The notes beneath the pieces were generated by a model that saw only the letters and a list, made by a program, of their open reading frames with translations, had not been told where the DNA came from and made no database searches. A stretch of DNA of 64,000 nt. Source: Tragulus kanchil (taxonomy: Eukaryota; Chordata; Mammalia; Artiodactyla; Tragulidae). The DNA lies in assembly GCA_022376925.1 (NCBI GenBank), contig JAIOJX010000004.1, forward strand, positions 120,181,123 to 120,245,122, in the 5' to 3' direction. Position 1 is the first letter of the stretch, and the number at the start of each line of letters is the position of its first letter. The translations under genes were made by a program, and so were the position numbers. This document shows, piece by piece, positions 23,270-34,711 of this stretch.

Positions 23270-23342
23270 GTGTGCATGCTAAGTTGCTAAGTCTTGTCTG
23301 ACTCTTTGTAACCCCATGGACTGTAGCCCTACAGGCTCCTCT
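23270..23342 (-). mobile_element. Bov-tA SINE, cut by duplication junction
   Basis: Only the first 73 bases of the + strand reading remain before junction 9. The intact copy is at 24367-24577. Confidence 0.88.
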
Positions 23343-23787
23343 AACCATCAGCTATCTACCACTTGAAAATAAAATATTATTTAGATAAGAAGGAGGAGAC
23401 TGAGAAAAGAAAATCAAAATGTCAGAAATAATGTAGTGATATTTAATTGTTAGAAGATTAATTGCTGCAATTAGAAGTGTGGTAGAGTTTGTTAGTCTCA
23501 TGTCACAGGTGTTTAATCTGAGATTAAGCTTCAAGTAAAATTATGAAAAAATTATTTGCAAACATTTATGTTTATGTTTATAAAGAAGTACTTTAGGTCC
23601 ATAATTTTTGCCTGCTTCATAAAGGGGTCTAACAACTTGCCTTAAAGGTTAAAAACCTCCTCTCCGTGTTCAGGGCTTTCTTCCATAGATAGGGATCTTT
23701 TCATAGTCTTTGAATTTTAGTGACAAAACTACAGTAACAAGCTTGAAATGTTCATTGTATTTTTGATCATATTTTACAATTTATATT

Positions 23788-23992
23788 GGTGGTTGTGGTA
23801 TAGTCTCTAAGTCGTGTCTGACTCTTGCAACCCCATGGGCTGCAACCCAGGTTCCTGGGTACATGGGATTCTTCAGGCAAGAATACTGGAGTGGGTTGCC
23901 ATTTCCTTCTCCAGGAGATCTTCCTGACCCAGGAATCGAACCCAGGTCTCCTTGTATTGTAGGTAGATTCTTTACCAACTGAGCTTCAAGTG
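23788..23992 (-). mobile_element. Bov-tA SINE, second copy of 22691-22895
   Basis: Carried by tandem duplication 9; identical by eye. Confidence 0.9.
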
Positions 23993-24366
23993 AAGCTTAT
24001 TATCACTAAACAGATCCAAAATAAGCCAGCTTCTTGAACAGAAATACTTCTCTAGATAAAAATAGTCTTAAAGAATATAACAGTTATTTCAAATTTTATA
24101 GTAATTGTTTTATGGACACATCTCTTTTAATCTGTGCAAAAGTAATTTAATTATTACAAAACAAACTAGGTGTTAAATTTAAAGAATATTTCAAGTTCCT
24201 TATTCATCTACCATTCTCTTTATTCCCCATTAAGTTGTTAAACTAATTATGTTTTAGAAAAGTATAACTTATTTTCTTAATTAATGAAATTATATCATTA
24301 AATTTAATAACATGAAAGTCTTAAAAATGTTTTATCATAAGAAACGTGAAGTTGGAACATATATTG

Positions 24367-24577
24367 TGTGTGCATGCTAAGTTGCTAAGTCTTGTCTGAC
24401 TCTTTGTAACCCCATGGACTGTAGCCCTACAGGCTCCTCTATCCATGGGATTTCCCAGGGAGGAATACTGGAGTCAGTTGTCATTTCCTCCTCCAGAAGA
24501 TCTTCCTGACCCAGGGATCGAAACTGTCTCCTACATTGATAGGCAGATTCTTTGCCACTGAGCCATCTGGGAAGCCT
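24367..24577 (-). mobile_element. Bov-tA SINE, intact copy
   Basis: Minus-strand Bov-tA ending gccactgagccatctgggaa. Flanks gaacatat and gaacatac suggest a 7- to 8-bp TSD. Confidence 0.9.
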
Positions 24578-25129
24578 AGAACATACGTTAGTCAGTATAT
24601 ATGTATATCTGTGTATCAGTGTATCTTCTTGAAATAGAGTGAATAAAACTGAAATGGGCTTTCAGTCTTCATTTTAGAATAAAGAGCCAACATGAATTTC
24701 AACACCACATTTCATATTTATTCTTTCTACATTCACAATTATATTGCTATGTAGATTCATGATTTTATATCTTCACAGATAATTTCATAGGGAGATGATT
24801 AGGTCAGTGTTCCTTGTTCTATATTTCCTCATTCTTAGGGTTATTTGCTGCCAGAATATCAAATTCATAAAAAAAGACTAAACACCAGAGAGGACATTTC
24901 CATCTGAAAGTGATGACACCTTTTAATACATTCTCTGCAGCACTATCAAATCTTTCTACAACACAGGCTTTATCCTCTCCCTTCCTTCCTTAACTCCTTT
25001 CAGGACTTGCCATCTTCTGCAGCATAAAATTCTGGCCTTTTAACATCAGAGACTAGACTGTTTGATGAGACCTCAGTTTACACTGGAAGCAACTTTTGCT
25101 GCTACCTCCTGCCAAATCCTTTTTATTCG
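24578..25129. other. No recognised feature
   Basis: No element or coding frame recognised. Confidence 0.45.
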
Positions 25130-25345
25130 CGCTTCACAGAGTTGCTCACCATTTCTTAAAGAAGCCATGGCATTTCACTCTAACTCTTAGGCAGAGTTAG
25201 TTGGCTCTTCCTCTCTCCTCTTCCAACGTGTAACATGATGAGAGTATGCTTACTTTTGTTTACAAATTTCTCCCTGTCACTAGAGTAAAGAATCTTGGAG
25301 ATCAAGGGTTCCGTCATTCACCTGTGTGTACCCTGGAGCTGGTAT
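25130..25345. mobile_element. Possible L2 LINE 3' fragment
   Basis: cttcacagagttgctcacc, aaagaagccatggcatttc and ctgtcactagagtaaag follow the phrase order of L2 3' regions. Very diverged; tentative. Confidence 0.4.
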
Positions 25346-27385
25346 ATAGTGTGACCAGACAGGGATTCCAGCGTTTACCAAGTACACTCTCACCAGCCTA
25401 GACTGAAATGATATTGTAACTGAATATACTATGTAAATATAATTTTATATTTTATAAAATATAATAAATGCATATATATATATATATAATGCATATAGTT
25501 TCTTTTTTAATATGCTGAATTAATATGATGATGTCTAGGGCTGAGCCAAACTTGGAGCTTGCATTCCTGGAATAAACTCAATTTGCTTTTGGCATCTTAG
25601 GCTTTTTTAAGCTTTATTTTGGTTTGTGGTTATTTTGCTTAGTATATTTGCAGTTATTTGATATTCGAAGCTTCTTTTCTCAAAATGATTTTTTCTTGTT
25701 TTTAAATCAAGATTACAGAAGCCACATAAGAATAGGATGCCTGTTTTGTTCTATTACATTTAAAATTTGATTTAAGTGGATGTGTCTTTTCTTTGAATGT
25801 TTAGTGCAGCTTCCCTTTAAGCATCTGACCCTGAAATTTTTTTTTGGCAATGTTTTTAACACTGATTCAGTTTTCAAGTTGTTATTCATGTTTGCTGTTT
25901 CTCCTTAAGTTACCTCTGGACATTTATGTTATTTTCCAAAATATGACTTTAATAGGTTTTTAGATGTGAGGACATATAGTTGCTCATAAGTTGATTTCAT
26001 ATAATCATTTTAATATCTATTTGTATCCATAGCATTTTTCTTCCTACCTTTTTTGCTTTTATTCTTTTGTTTATTTTTGCACAGGTTAGGTGCATAGTTC
26101 ACTAATTTGTGTCTTTTCCTAATATATAAAGTACACACATACATAAATACACACACACGCACATGTGCGTCTGAGTAACACTTTAGTATATCTGACCAGT
26201 TTCATATGTAGAATTTTCAGTATTGACTAGTTTTATATCTGTTATCTGGAGTGTCAGATTATCTTCACAATTATTCATAGATTCATTCCCAACGATTTCC
26301 GGCAGAGTTATTTGTATGACATGATGAGAGTATGCTTACTTTTGTTTACAAATTTCTCCCTGTCACTAGAGTAAAGAATCTTGGAGATCAAGGGTTCCGT
26401 CATTCACCTGTGTGTACCCTGGAGCTGGTATATAGTGTGACCAGACAGGGATTCCAGCGTTTACCAAGTACACTCTCACCAGCCTAGACTGAAATGATAT
26501 TGTAACTGAATATACTATGTAAATATAATTTTATATTTTATAAAATATAATAAATGCATATATATATATATATAATGCATATAGTTTCTTTTTTAATATG
26601 CTGAATTAATATGATGATGTCTAGGGCTGAGCCAAACTTGGAGCTTGCATTCCTGGAATAAACTCAATTTGCTTTTGGCATCTTAGGCTTTTTTAAGCTT
26701 TATTTTGGTTTGTGGTTATTTTGCTTAGTATATTTGCAGTTATTTGATATTCGAAGCTTCTTTTCTCAAAATGATTTTTTCTTGTTTTTAAATCAAGATT
26801 ACAGAAGCCACATAAGAATAGGATGCCTGTTTTGTTCTATTACATTTAAAATTTGATTTAAGTGGATGTGTCTTTTCTTTGAATGTTTAGTGCAGCTTCC
26901 CTTTAAGCATCTGACCCTGAAATTTTTTTTTGGCAATGTTTTTAACACTGATTCAGTTTTCAAGTTGTTATTCATGTTTGCTGTTTCTCCTTAAGTTACC
27001 TCTGGACATTTATGTTATTTTCCAAAATATGACTTTAATAGGTTTTTAGATGTGAGGACATATAGTTGCTCATAAGTTGATTTCATATAATCATTTTAAT
27101 ATCTATTTGTATCCATAGCATTTTTCTTCCTACCTTTTTTGCTTTTATTCTTTTGTTTATTTTTGCACAGGTTAGGTGCATAGTTCACTAATTTGTGTCT
27201 TTTCCTAATATATAAAGTACACACATACATAAATACACACACACGCACATGTGCGTCTGAGTAACACTTTAGTATATCTGACCAGTTTCATATGTAGAAT
27301 TTTCAGTATTGACTAGTTTTATATCTGTTATCTGGAGTGTCAGATTATCTTCACTTTTTAGATTATTCATAGATTCATTCCCAAC
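25233..27385. repeat. Tandem duplication 10
   Basis: Copies 25233-26291 and 26319-27385 (offset 1086). Bases 26292-26318 hold a degenerate joint in which ggcagagtta from upstream of copy 1 (25191) is followed by a deletion. Copy 1 also lacks the ctttttaga present near 27354. Divergence is confined to the joint. Confidence 0.95.
25500..26060 (-). mobile_element. Decayed L1 ORF2 remnant
   Basis: gcttgcattcctggaataaa followed by ctcaatttg, and further right tagtgcagcttccctttaag, resemble the complement of L1 ORF2 in correct order, with large internal losses. Many stops. Duplicate at about 26586-27146. Confidence 0.5.
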
Positions 27386-27389
27386 AGTT

Positions 27390-27913
27390 AATTTTTATTT
27401 CCCTTATGTAGCTGTTTTATTTGAATATTTAAAACATTTGTTGCCTCTTTGGATTTTAGTCTATTTTTTTTCTTTATATCCTGTTCTCCCATCCACCCCT
27501 ATATAACTAATCATCTAATCATTTTACCTAATTTTATTCTAAACCCAACCTAGGCAGATGGTCCCCTTTTGTAGAAAGAGTTTTATTCTGATTTATGAAC
27601 TAAGAATGTGGCTTTTGTCCTGTGTTTTGGATATCAGGGGATCTCCGATCAATCCAGCTGTCACCTGCTAAAGACTTAGAAACTGAACAACAACAGAAGA
27701 AGTATGGGGTTCCTCTCAACTTACCCACATTTTTCGCTAAGTATATACAGTCCTTTCAGACACATTCTAGGCAGCCAAATTTGGCTTAATTCCTCAGGGT
27801 GAATTCCAGCTCCTAAGTTTGTGATTGTAGAATCTTATTTTCTTATTGTTACTATCTTTTACTTATTTTTTCTTTGACATCACATATGTGTGTGTGTATA
27901 TGTATAAAATATA
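27390..27913. other. No recognised feature
   Basis: AT-rich unannotated sequence before a Bov-tA SINE. Confidence 0.45.
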
Positions 27914-28132
27914 TGGCTTCCCATGTGATTCAGTGGTAAGGGATCCACCTGCCAGTGCAGCAAACACAGGGAGATACAAGGTTGGTCCCTGTTCTGTTAA
28001 GATTCCCTGGAGGGGGAAATGGCAGCCTACTTCAGTATTCTTGCCTGGAGAATCTCATGGATGGAGGAGCTTGTGGGCTATACAGTCCAAAGGGTTGCTA
28101 AGAGTCAAACATGACTGAGTGACTGAGCATGC
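27914..28132 (+). mobile_element. Bov-tA SINE
   Basis: Plus-strand Bov-tA: tggcttcccatgtgattcag, aagattccctggaggggg, agtattcttgcctggag and agtcaaacatgactgagtg. Confidence 0.9.
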
Positions 28133-28137
28133 ACTGA

Positions 28138-28162
28138 TATACATATATATATATATATAGGT

Positions 28163-28193
<31 letters not shown>

Positions 28194-28206
28194 CAGATAC
28201 AGATAT
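28138..28206. repeat. (TA)n/(GATA)n compound microsatellite
   Basis: ATAT tract followed by about seven GATA units and GATACA variants. It lies directly at the 3' end of the Bov-tA SINE, a common seeding place for microsatellites. Confidence 0.93.
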
Positions 28207-28772
28207 CGCCAGCCCCTGCTCAACACACAGTCTGCACTAGGTAGAGTTTCTCTATACATGTGCTTTGTCATATTTACCAAAACATAAGTCATTTGTTATA
28301 TTTCTATTTTTCATCAACTTAAAACTAATGAGATTTTGTTAAGATATAGCTAGTGTGATAATTTTTTCTGATTACAGAGGCTTAAACTGTGGAAGAGTTG
28401 TGCTGTATTTTACTGTCAGGCCATAACTAGAAGGATGGGTTGACTTAACCACTTCTAACTCTGTCTCCATGAGAATATGAGACAAAGTATGAGGCAAAAG
28501 TTTGATATTAAAGAATTAAAGGATATTAAGCTGATATTTTTCATCAGTGATTCTTACCTGTGAATTTTGATTTTATGTCTTATAATTTTCATTGTTTTCA
28601 TGCAAATTAGAAGTACGAACTCTTCTGTTTCCTTGAATGTATTGATGTCTCTCTTTCTAAATATCTTTCAAAGAACGTATTCTTTTTTCTTCACAGGTGA
28701 GTTTAATTTTGTTTTTGAAATTTTATTCACTTTTAAAATATTACAAGAGTGATACAGCTATCCTATATTCTT
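28207..28772. other. No recognised feature
   Basis: AT-rich sequence with no recognised element. Confidence 0.45.
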
Positions 28773-28789
28773 AAAAAGTTAGCAAAAAG

Positions 28790-29117
28790 GGCTTCCCTGG
28801 TGGTCCAGTGGGTAAGGACACCACCTTGCAGTGCAAGGGGCGCCGGTTCGATCCCTCGCCTGGGAAGATCCCACGTGCTGCAGAGAGGCTGGACCGATGT
28901 GTCCAATTACCGAGCCCGAGCTCTGGAGCACATGTGCCCTGAGCCGGTACTCTGTGACAACAGAGGCCACCGCGATGGGAGGCCCACATGGGCCAAAGAA
29001 CAAAGATGGATGAAAAAATGGATAAATGAAAGACCAATAGAAGTAGCCTGCCTGCTCTCCTCCCTCCCCACCTCACCCCCACCTAAATAAATAAATAAAT
29101 AAATAAATCTTTTTAAA
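28790..29117 (+). mobile_element. CHR-2-type SINE with perfect 17-bp TSD
   Basis: Complete element from ggcttccctggtggtccag to an (aaat)n/poly-A tail. A perfect TSD, aaaaagttagcaaaaag, lies at 28773-28789 and 29118-29134. The body is close to the other CHR-2 copies and has the extension ccaatagaagtagcctgcc followed by a CT-rich block. The best-preserved SINE in the window; its internal promoter boxes look intact. Confidence 0.96.
28801..28855 (+). promoter_or_regulatory. Pol III A and B boxes of the CHR-2 SINE
   Basis: A box tggtccagtgg (28801-28811) and B box ggttcgatccc (28845-28855). Both fit the consensus, at tRNA-like spacing. Confidence 0.65.
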
Positions 29118-29329
29118 AAAAAGTTAGCAAAAAGCATAAATATGCTAAGTAAAAAGTCTTCATATTGTCTCATCATTCTGATTCATGAGGTGGCACCTGT
29201 TAACTAATGTATACATCCCCAGATTCTTTATTTATGTAGTCATTTATAAATATATGTGCTTTATATAATATGTGGATTTAAAAAATTTCACCTAGCTGCC
29301 CACATTAATCTGAAACTAATTTTATTCAA

Positions 29330-29575
29330 TTAAAATATATTATGTATAATATTTCATATCAGTCTAACATTTTGAATAATGGCACAGAATTGTATCCTGT
29401 TTCTATACAGTATAACTGGTTCTTAACTAAGAGACTTTTAGCTTGATTTCATTTCATTCTATTAGAAACACTTCTACAGAAAATGTTCTCATACACAGCT
29501 CATTGACAAGTTCTGCAATCGTTTTTGTAGAAATAAGTTCTAGACAAAAAATTACTGATGTAAAGGCGTGTTTTC
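29330..29575 (-). mobile_element. Old L1 3' fragment
   Basis: Minus-orientation L1-like order: acagaattgtatcctg, tttcattctattagaaacac and cttctacagaaaatgttctc, then catacacagctcattg. Diverged, with no open frame. Confidence 0.6.
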
Positions 29576-30395
29576 AACTTTGAATTGATGCCATTAAAAT
29601 AAGTTATTAAAATCATTAAATGCTTGTTTATAGTCACAAATAGAAGTACTGTTTCATTCAAACATCTGCACATCTCAAACACCTGTCTCAAATATATGGT
29701 AACTAATAGGCAAATATTTACCTTGCTTTTATTGCCTGTGTGATTTAGATGATATACTAACACAGTAAGATAGCATGCTCTTTTCATTTTCAATAGCTCT
29801 TGATAAGCCTTCAATATAAAAAGTTTCAGTGTTCATGTTTACTTTTTCTTTCTATGGAAATATAGCAGAAAATAGATCAGAAAATACAGAAAGGGAAAAT
29901 GAAGTTTTCTGTATTTGGTGGGCTGTGGCTAACTCCCTTTATTTCTCTGCCCAACCCAACCCCACAACAGTGTTATTCAATAACTTGTAATTAAAGTAAA
30001 TTGCTGTTTAGACACAGAATTTGGATAATTTGCTACTTATAAAGCTATATTCCTCTTTCCCCATATTTGTGAATTAGGTATGAAAATCACTGATATTTTG
30101 AAGTTGTGTCTTTGGTTTTGTTGTCATTGCTTTCACAAATATTCTGTGAATTTCATATCTGAGAAGATTGCCCATGTACATTTACTTGCCAGTTCTTAAT
30201 CTTAAAGCCTTCATTAACTCAAGTGTATTATTTTTTTAAAAAAATTTGATGTGTTTAGCTTCTACAAACATATGACATGCAATTTTGGTCCCTTTATTAT
30301 CAATAAGTTTTGAAAGACCATTTATCAGCCGACCATAGAGCACTAGTTAATAGATGTTGTGTCACCTATGTGACTGGTTTACTAAATTCTTATAA
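29576..30395. other. No recognised feature
   Basis: AT-rich unannotated sequence. The 104-codon minus frame (29500-29814) partly overlaps the old L1 fragment and shows no conserved motif. Confidence 0.45.
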
Positions 30396-30491
30396 TGCCA
30401 CTGTTTATTGATAGGACCTCTTTAGTATGTCAAAAGCACAGATTTTTTTCTAATGTTCCTAACCTTGAATGTTAAAAAATGACATAACTAG

Positions 30492-30601
30492 CACAGTGGC
30501 TAAGAATGTGTAATTGCCATCCAGACTGAGGGTGTTGGAACCTTGGCTCTGCCACTAGCTGGCAATGACTTCTCATTCTCAGACATGGGCAACTTCCTTT
30601 T
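30492..30601 (+). mobile_element. MIR SINE, 5' part
   Basis: gcacagtggctaagaatgtg, ggaaccttggctctgccact and agctggcaatgactt are MIR in order. The element is split by a CHR-2 SINE and resumes at 30890. Duplicate at 31610-31719. Confidence 0.85.
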
Positions 30602-30875
30602 TTTTTTTTTTTTCCTTTTTTTGCCTCTATGTCATCATTTATTTTTCACCCATCTTTATTCTTCAACTTGTGTGGGTTTCCCATCTCAGTGGCCTCTCTT
30701 GTTGCAGAGCACCAGCTCAGGGTGCATGCCTTCCAGAGCTCTGGCTCGTAATTGGACACACCACACCAGCCCAGCCACTCCTCAGCATGTGGGATCTTCC
30801 TGGGCCAGGGTTTGAACCAGCACCCCTTGCACTGCAAGGTGGACTCTGTACCCACTGGACCACCAGGGAAGCCCA
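30602..30875 (-). mobile_element. CHR-2-type SINE with 14-bp TSD, nested in MIR
   Basis: Minus-strand CHR-2 from a T-rich tail to gaccaccagggaagccca. Perfect TSD ggcaacttcctttt at 30588-30601 and 30876-30889. The target lies in the MIR central region, so the age order is clear. Confidence 0.94.
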
Positions 30876-30889
30876 GGCAACTTCCTTTT

Positions 30890-30955
30890 CTCCTTTGGGT
30901 AATGGCATCTGTGAAATGGGAGCAGGAATAATCTTCCTCATTCTGTTGTTATGAC
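30890..30955 (+). mobile_element. MIR SINE, 3' part
   Basis: catctgtgaaatgggagcag followed by gaataatc is the MIR 3' half. Together with 30492-30601 it restores one element. Duplicate at 32008-32073. Confidence 0.83.
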
Positions 30956-31049
30956 ACAGGAGAAAGGAAGGGACGGAATTTTATTGAACCACTCAGAAAA
31001 GGATTGGCAGTTTGATTGTTAACATTCTACTTGTTATTCCTTTGATTCT

Positions 31050-31052
<3 letters not shown>

Positions 31053-31099
<47 letters not shown>
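31053..31099. repeat. (TG)n microsatellite
   Basis: An uninterrupted 47-bp TG array. The duplicate at 32171-32217 is exactly as long. Confidence 0.97.
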
Positions 31100-31105
<6 letters not shown>

Positions 31106-31245
31106 TTATAAATCAGTCCATCTAAGTTTTGAATTCATTGCAGTGCTGTCATGAATGATTGTTTCATGGTTCACGGCTTGTGGTTTTAAGTAGTTAAGCA
31201 ATTCCCATTCAAAATTTTTTGTCTTGTATTACCTACTATGAGTAA

Positions 31246-31456
31246 TGGTGGTTTAGTTGCTAAGTCGTGTCCGACTCTTTTGCGATCCTGTGGACTGTCT
31301 CCTGCCAGGCTCCTTAGTCCACGGGATTCCTCAGGCAAGAACACTGGAGTGGGTTGCTATTTCCTTCTCCAGTGGATCTTCCCAAACCAGGAAACGAACC
31401 TGGCTTTCCTGCATTAAAGGCAGATACTTTACTGACTGAGCTATGAGAGAAGTCCT
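31246..31456 (-). mobile_element. Bov-tA SINE
   Basis: Minus-strand Bov-tA: gctaagtcgtgtccgactc, aagaacactggagtgggttg, ctgactgagctatgagag. Confidence 0.92.
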
Positions 31457-31719
31457 GGACTAACTGATTACTGTTAATAAATTGAATCAACTTGAGAAAA
31501 AAAAGAAATTTTTTGCCACTGTTTATTGATAGGACCTCTTTAGTATGTCAAAAGCACAGATTTTTTTCTAATGTTCCTAACCTTGAATGTTAAAAAATGA
31601 CATAACTAGCACAGTGGCTAAGAATGTGTAATTGCCATCCAGACTGAGGGTGTTGGAACCTTGGCTCTGCCACTAGCTGGCAATGACTTCTCATTCTCAG
31701 ACATGGGCAACTTCCTTTT

Positions 31720-31993
31720 TTTTTTTTTTTTCCTTTTTTTGCCTCTATGTCATCATTTATTTTTCACCCATCTTTATTCTTCAACTTGTGTGGGTTTCCC
31801 ATCTCAGTGGCCTCTCTTGTTGCAGAGCACCAGCTCAGGGTGCATGCCTTCCAGAGCTCTGGCTCGTAATTGGACACACCACACCAGCCCAGCCACTCCT
31901 CAGCATGTGGGATCTTCCTGGGCCAGGGTTTGAACCAGCACCCCTTGCACTGCAAGGTGGACTCTGTACCCACTGGACCACCAGGGAAGCCCA
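31720..31993 (-). mobile_element. CHR-2-type SINE, second copy of 30602-30875
   Basis: Carried by tandem duplication 11. Confidence 0.94.
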
Positions 31994-32167
31994 GGCAACT
32001 TCCTTTTCTCCTTTGGGTAATGGCATCTGTGAAATGGGAGCAGGAATAATCTTCCTCATTCTGTTGTTATGACACAGGAGAAAGGAAGGGACGGAATTTT
32101 ATTGAACCACTCAGAAAAGGATTGGCAGTTTGATTGTTAACATTCTACTTGTTATTCCTTTGATTCT

Positions 32168-32170
<3 letters not shown>

Positions 32171-32217
<47 letters not shown>
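32171..32217. repeat. (TG)n microsatellite, second copy
   Basis: Same length as 31053-31099; carried by tandem duplication 11. Confidence 0.97.
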
Positions 32218-32223
<6 letters not shown>

Positions 32224-32363
32224 TTATAAATCAGTCCATCTAAGTTTTGAATTCATTGCAGTGCTGTCATGAATGATTGTTTCATGGTTCACGGCTTGTG
32301 GTTTTAAGTAGTTAAGCAATTCCCATTCAAAATTTTTTGTCTTGTATTACCTACTATGAGTAA

Positions 32364-32574
32364 TGGTGGTTTAGTTGCTAAGTCGTGTCCGACTCTTTTG
32401 CGATCCTGTGGACTGTCTCCTGCCAGGCTCCTTAGTCCACGGGATTCCTCAGGCAAGAACACTGGAGTGGGTTGCTATTTCCTTCTCCAGTGGATCTTCC
32501 CAAACCAGGAAACGAACCTGGCTTTCCTGCATTAAAGGCAGATACTTTACTGACTGAGCTATGAGAGAAGTCCT
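32364..32574 (-). mobile_element. Bov-tA SINE, second copy of 31246-31456
   Basis: Carried by tandem duplication 11. Confidence 0.92.
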
Positions 32575-32632
32575 GGACTAACTGATTACTGTTAATAAAT
32601 TGAATCAACTTGAGAAAAAAAAGAAATTTTTT

Positions 32633-33283
32633 CCTCAGTATATTGACTCATATATAGCCAGTAACACAAAAATGAAGGGAAATTTCAGTTTGCTAAATTA
32701 TCTGAAATACCAGAAACCCCACAAAGAAATGAAAATCTAATATAATTGTGACTAAAACATTTATGTCATGAAAGAAACTTGGAAAACTTATAGAAAAATA
32801 TATGGCATTCAGTTACCTCTTCTTTATGTAATAGCTGAGCTTTATCTCTGTGTATCTGGAATTCAAAGTTGCCTCTAGTTTTCAAGTATGGGATAGTTTT
32901 GAAAGTTATTATAATGGAAAAGTCTATAAGAAAAATAGCTTAAAGGAGGGAAATAGCTCCAAAATATTTGTTTTAAGAGTCCAGAAAATGGATCTTTTAG
33001 CAAATTAAGGAACAAATTACACACTGTACCTAAAAACTTGAGTGGATAAGAAGAGGTCTATTTTTATATCATCTGTGTAGAATATTGACAGGTGTCTGGC
33101 TTCTAATAAAGGTGAGATGCATAGAAAAAAATAATCCCAGGGTGAGTGTGATATCTGGGATGGGGGCCTGAAACTCGGTTTCTTCATCATATTGCAGTAG
33201 CCAGTTGAATATATACTATTGATATAGCATGTTAGCACAAAGAACCAAAATCAAAGAAATACCATTATGAGTCATTCCATTTA
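32633..33283. other. No recognised feature
   Basis: AT-rich unannotated sequence. 33270-33371 resembles 31112-31198 at moderate identity (see findings). Confidence 0.45.
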
Positions 33284-33603
33284 AGTTTTGAATTCACTTC
33301 AGTGAATTCAGTCTTTCACTGCTTTGAATGATTGTTCTAGGATTCATGGCTTGTGGTTTTAAGTAGTTAAGTGGCTATAATATTGAAACTTCAATCAATG
33401 TAGGGTTAATGCATGTAAAACAATCCCAGCTGTACTAAAATACATCCTGTCTCCTATAAGAAGAAATAACTATTTAAGGTTTTCTTAATTTTTTAAACCA
33501 TGAATAGATGGAATCTCAGTGTTTCATTGTACTCATTGCTGTCCCCAGCATAAATCAGACTCTGTCTTGTGGCAGTCTGAGAGGTGATAATGGTGGCTAT
33601 GAC

Positions 33604-33825
33604 TGTGTGCATGCTAAGTCACCTCAGTCCTGTCCAACTCTGTGTGACCCTGTGGAATGTTGTCTTCCAGGCTCCTCTGTCCATGGGACTCTCCAGGCAA
33701 GAATACTGGAGTGGGTTGCCATGCCTTCCTTCAGGGGATCTTCCTGACCCAGGGATCAAACCTGCATCTCTTATGTCTCTTGGATTAGCAGGATTCTTTA
33801 CTACTAATGCCACCTGAGAAGCCCC
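33604..33825 (-). mobile_element. Bov-tA SINE
   Basis: Minus-strand Bov-tA: gcatgctaagtcacctcag, ctctgtccatgggactctcc, gacccagggatcaaacctg. Candidate short TSD atgact(g/a)t on both sides. Confidence 0.9.
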
Positions 33826-34711
33826 CACCATGACTATACTTTTTCCATAAACATTTACCTAAAATTGTCCAGAAATGACACTAAATGTTTTATTTTTACA
33901 TTATCAGAATGGAAATCTTAAATATCCACTTCTTTAAATGTGTAGCAACAATCCAAATATGATTTTGAAAGATGAAGAAAAAACTGTTCTGTAGCAAACA
34001 TGATATTTATTTCAGTGATCAAAAGCAAAAGTAGAGACCATTTCTTTTCTTTTTAAAAGGCTTAGCTTTGTAGCTTTAAGCAGTAACAAATATGAAATTG
34101 TCATACAGCTAGTCATATTTTAAAATCCATATTGGCAGTGTTTCAGTAACTGGCTAGGTTTCATTTTGTTTTCTGCTATTCCTTTGGGCATGGTCCTACA
34201 CAATTGATTACCACTTTAATGCTTTCTCTGGTAGTAGAGATTTTGTTGGCAAGGCTTTCAGCTGTAAATTGCATACAGAAAGCTGCATATCTGTTTTTCT
34301 GTCATAATAAATCCAGTCATTTACTGCTATATTTAGAATCCATTTTAAACGTTGTATACTGGGAGCATAAAATAATTGTTACATTAAAAAACCACCTGGA
34401 AAAAAAAAACTACCTGGAAGGATTCTTTAGTTTTGAATTCACTTCAGTGAATTCAGTCTTTCAGAATTTTTAGTTAAGTGGGCTATAATATTGAAACTTC
34501 AATCAATGTAGGGTTAATGCATGTAAAACAATCCCAGCTGTACTAAAATACATCCTGTCTCCTATAAGAAGAAATAACTATTTAAGGTTTTCTTAATTTT
34601 TTAAACCATGAATAGATGGAATCTCAGTGTTTCATTGTACTCATTGCTGTCCCCAGCATAAATCAGACTCTGTCTTGTGGCAGTCTGAGAGGTGATAATG
34701 GTGGCTATGAC

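Larger units (their letters stand above)
22259..24440. repeat. Tandem duplication 9
   Basis: Copies 22259-23342 and 23356-24440. The filler aaccatcagctat at 23343-23355 begins with aaccatcag, which occurs 40 bp upstream of the copy 1 start (22219), so copy 2 has an internal deletion at its edge. 22259-22621 overlaps duplication 8, giving a triplet. Confidence 0.96.
30396..32632. repeat. Tandem duplication 11 (no differences seen)
   Basis: Copies 30396-31513 and 31514-32632, offset 1118 throughout. I found no difference, even in the poly-T run and the 47-bp (TG)n array. The junction aattttt|tgccactg has no filler. Confidence 0.98.
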
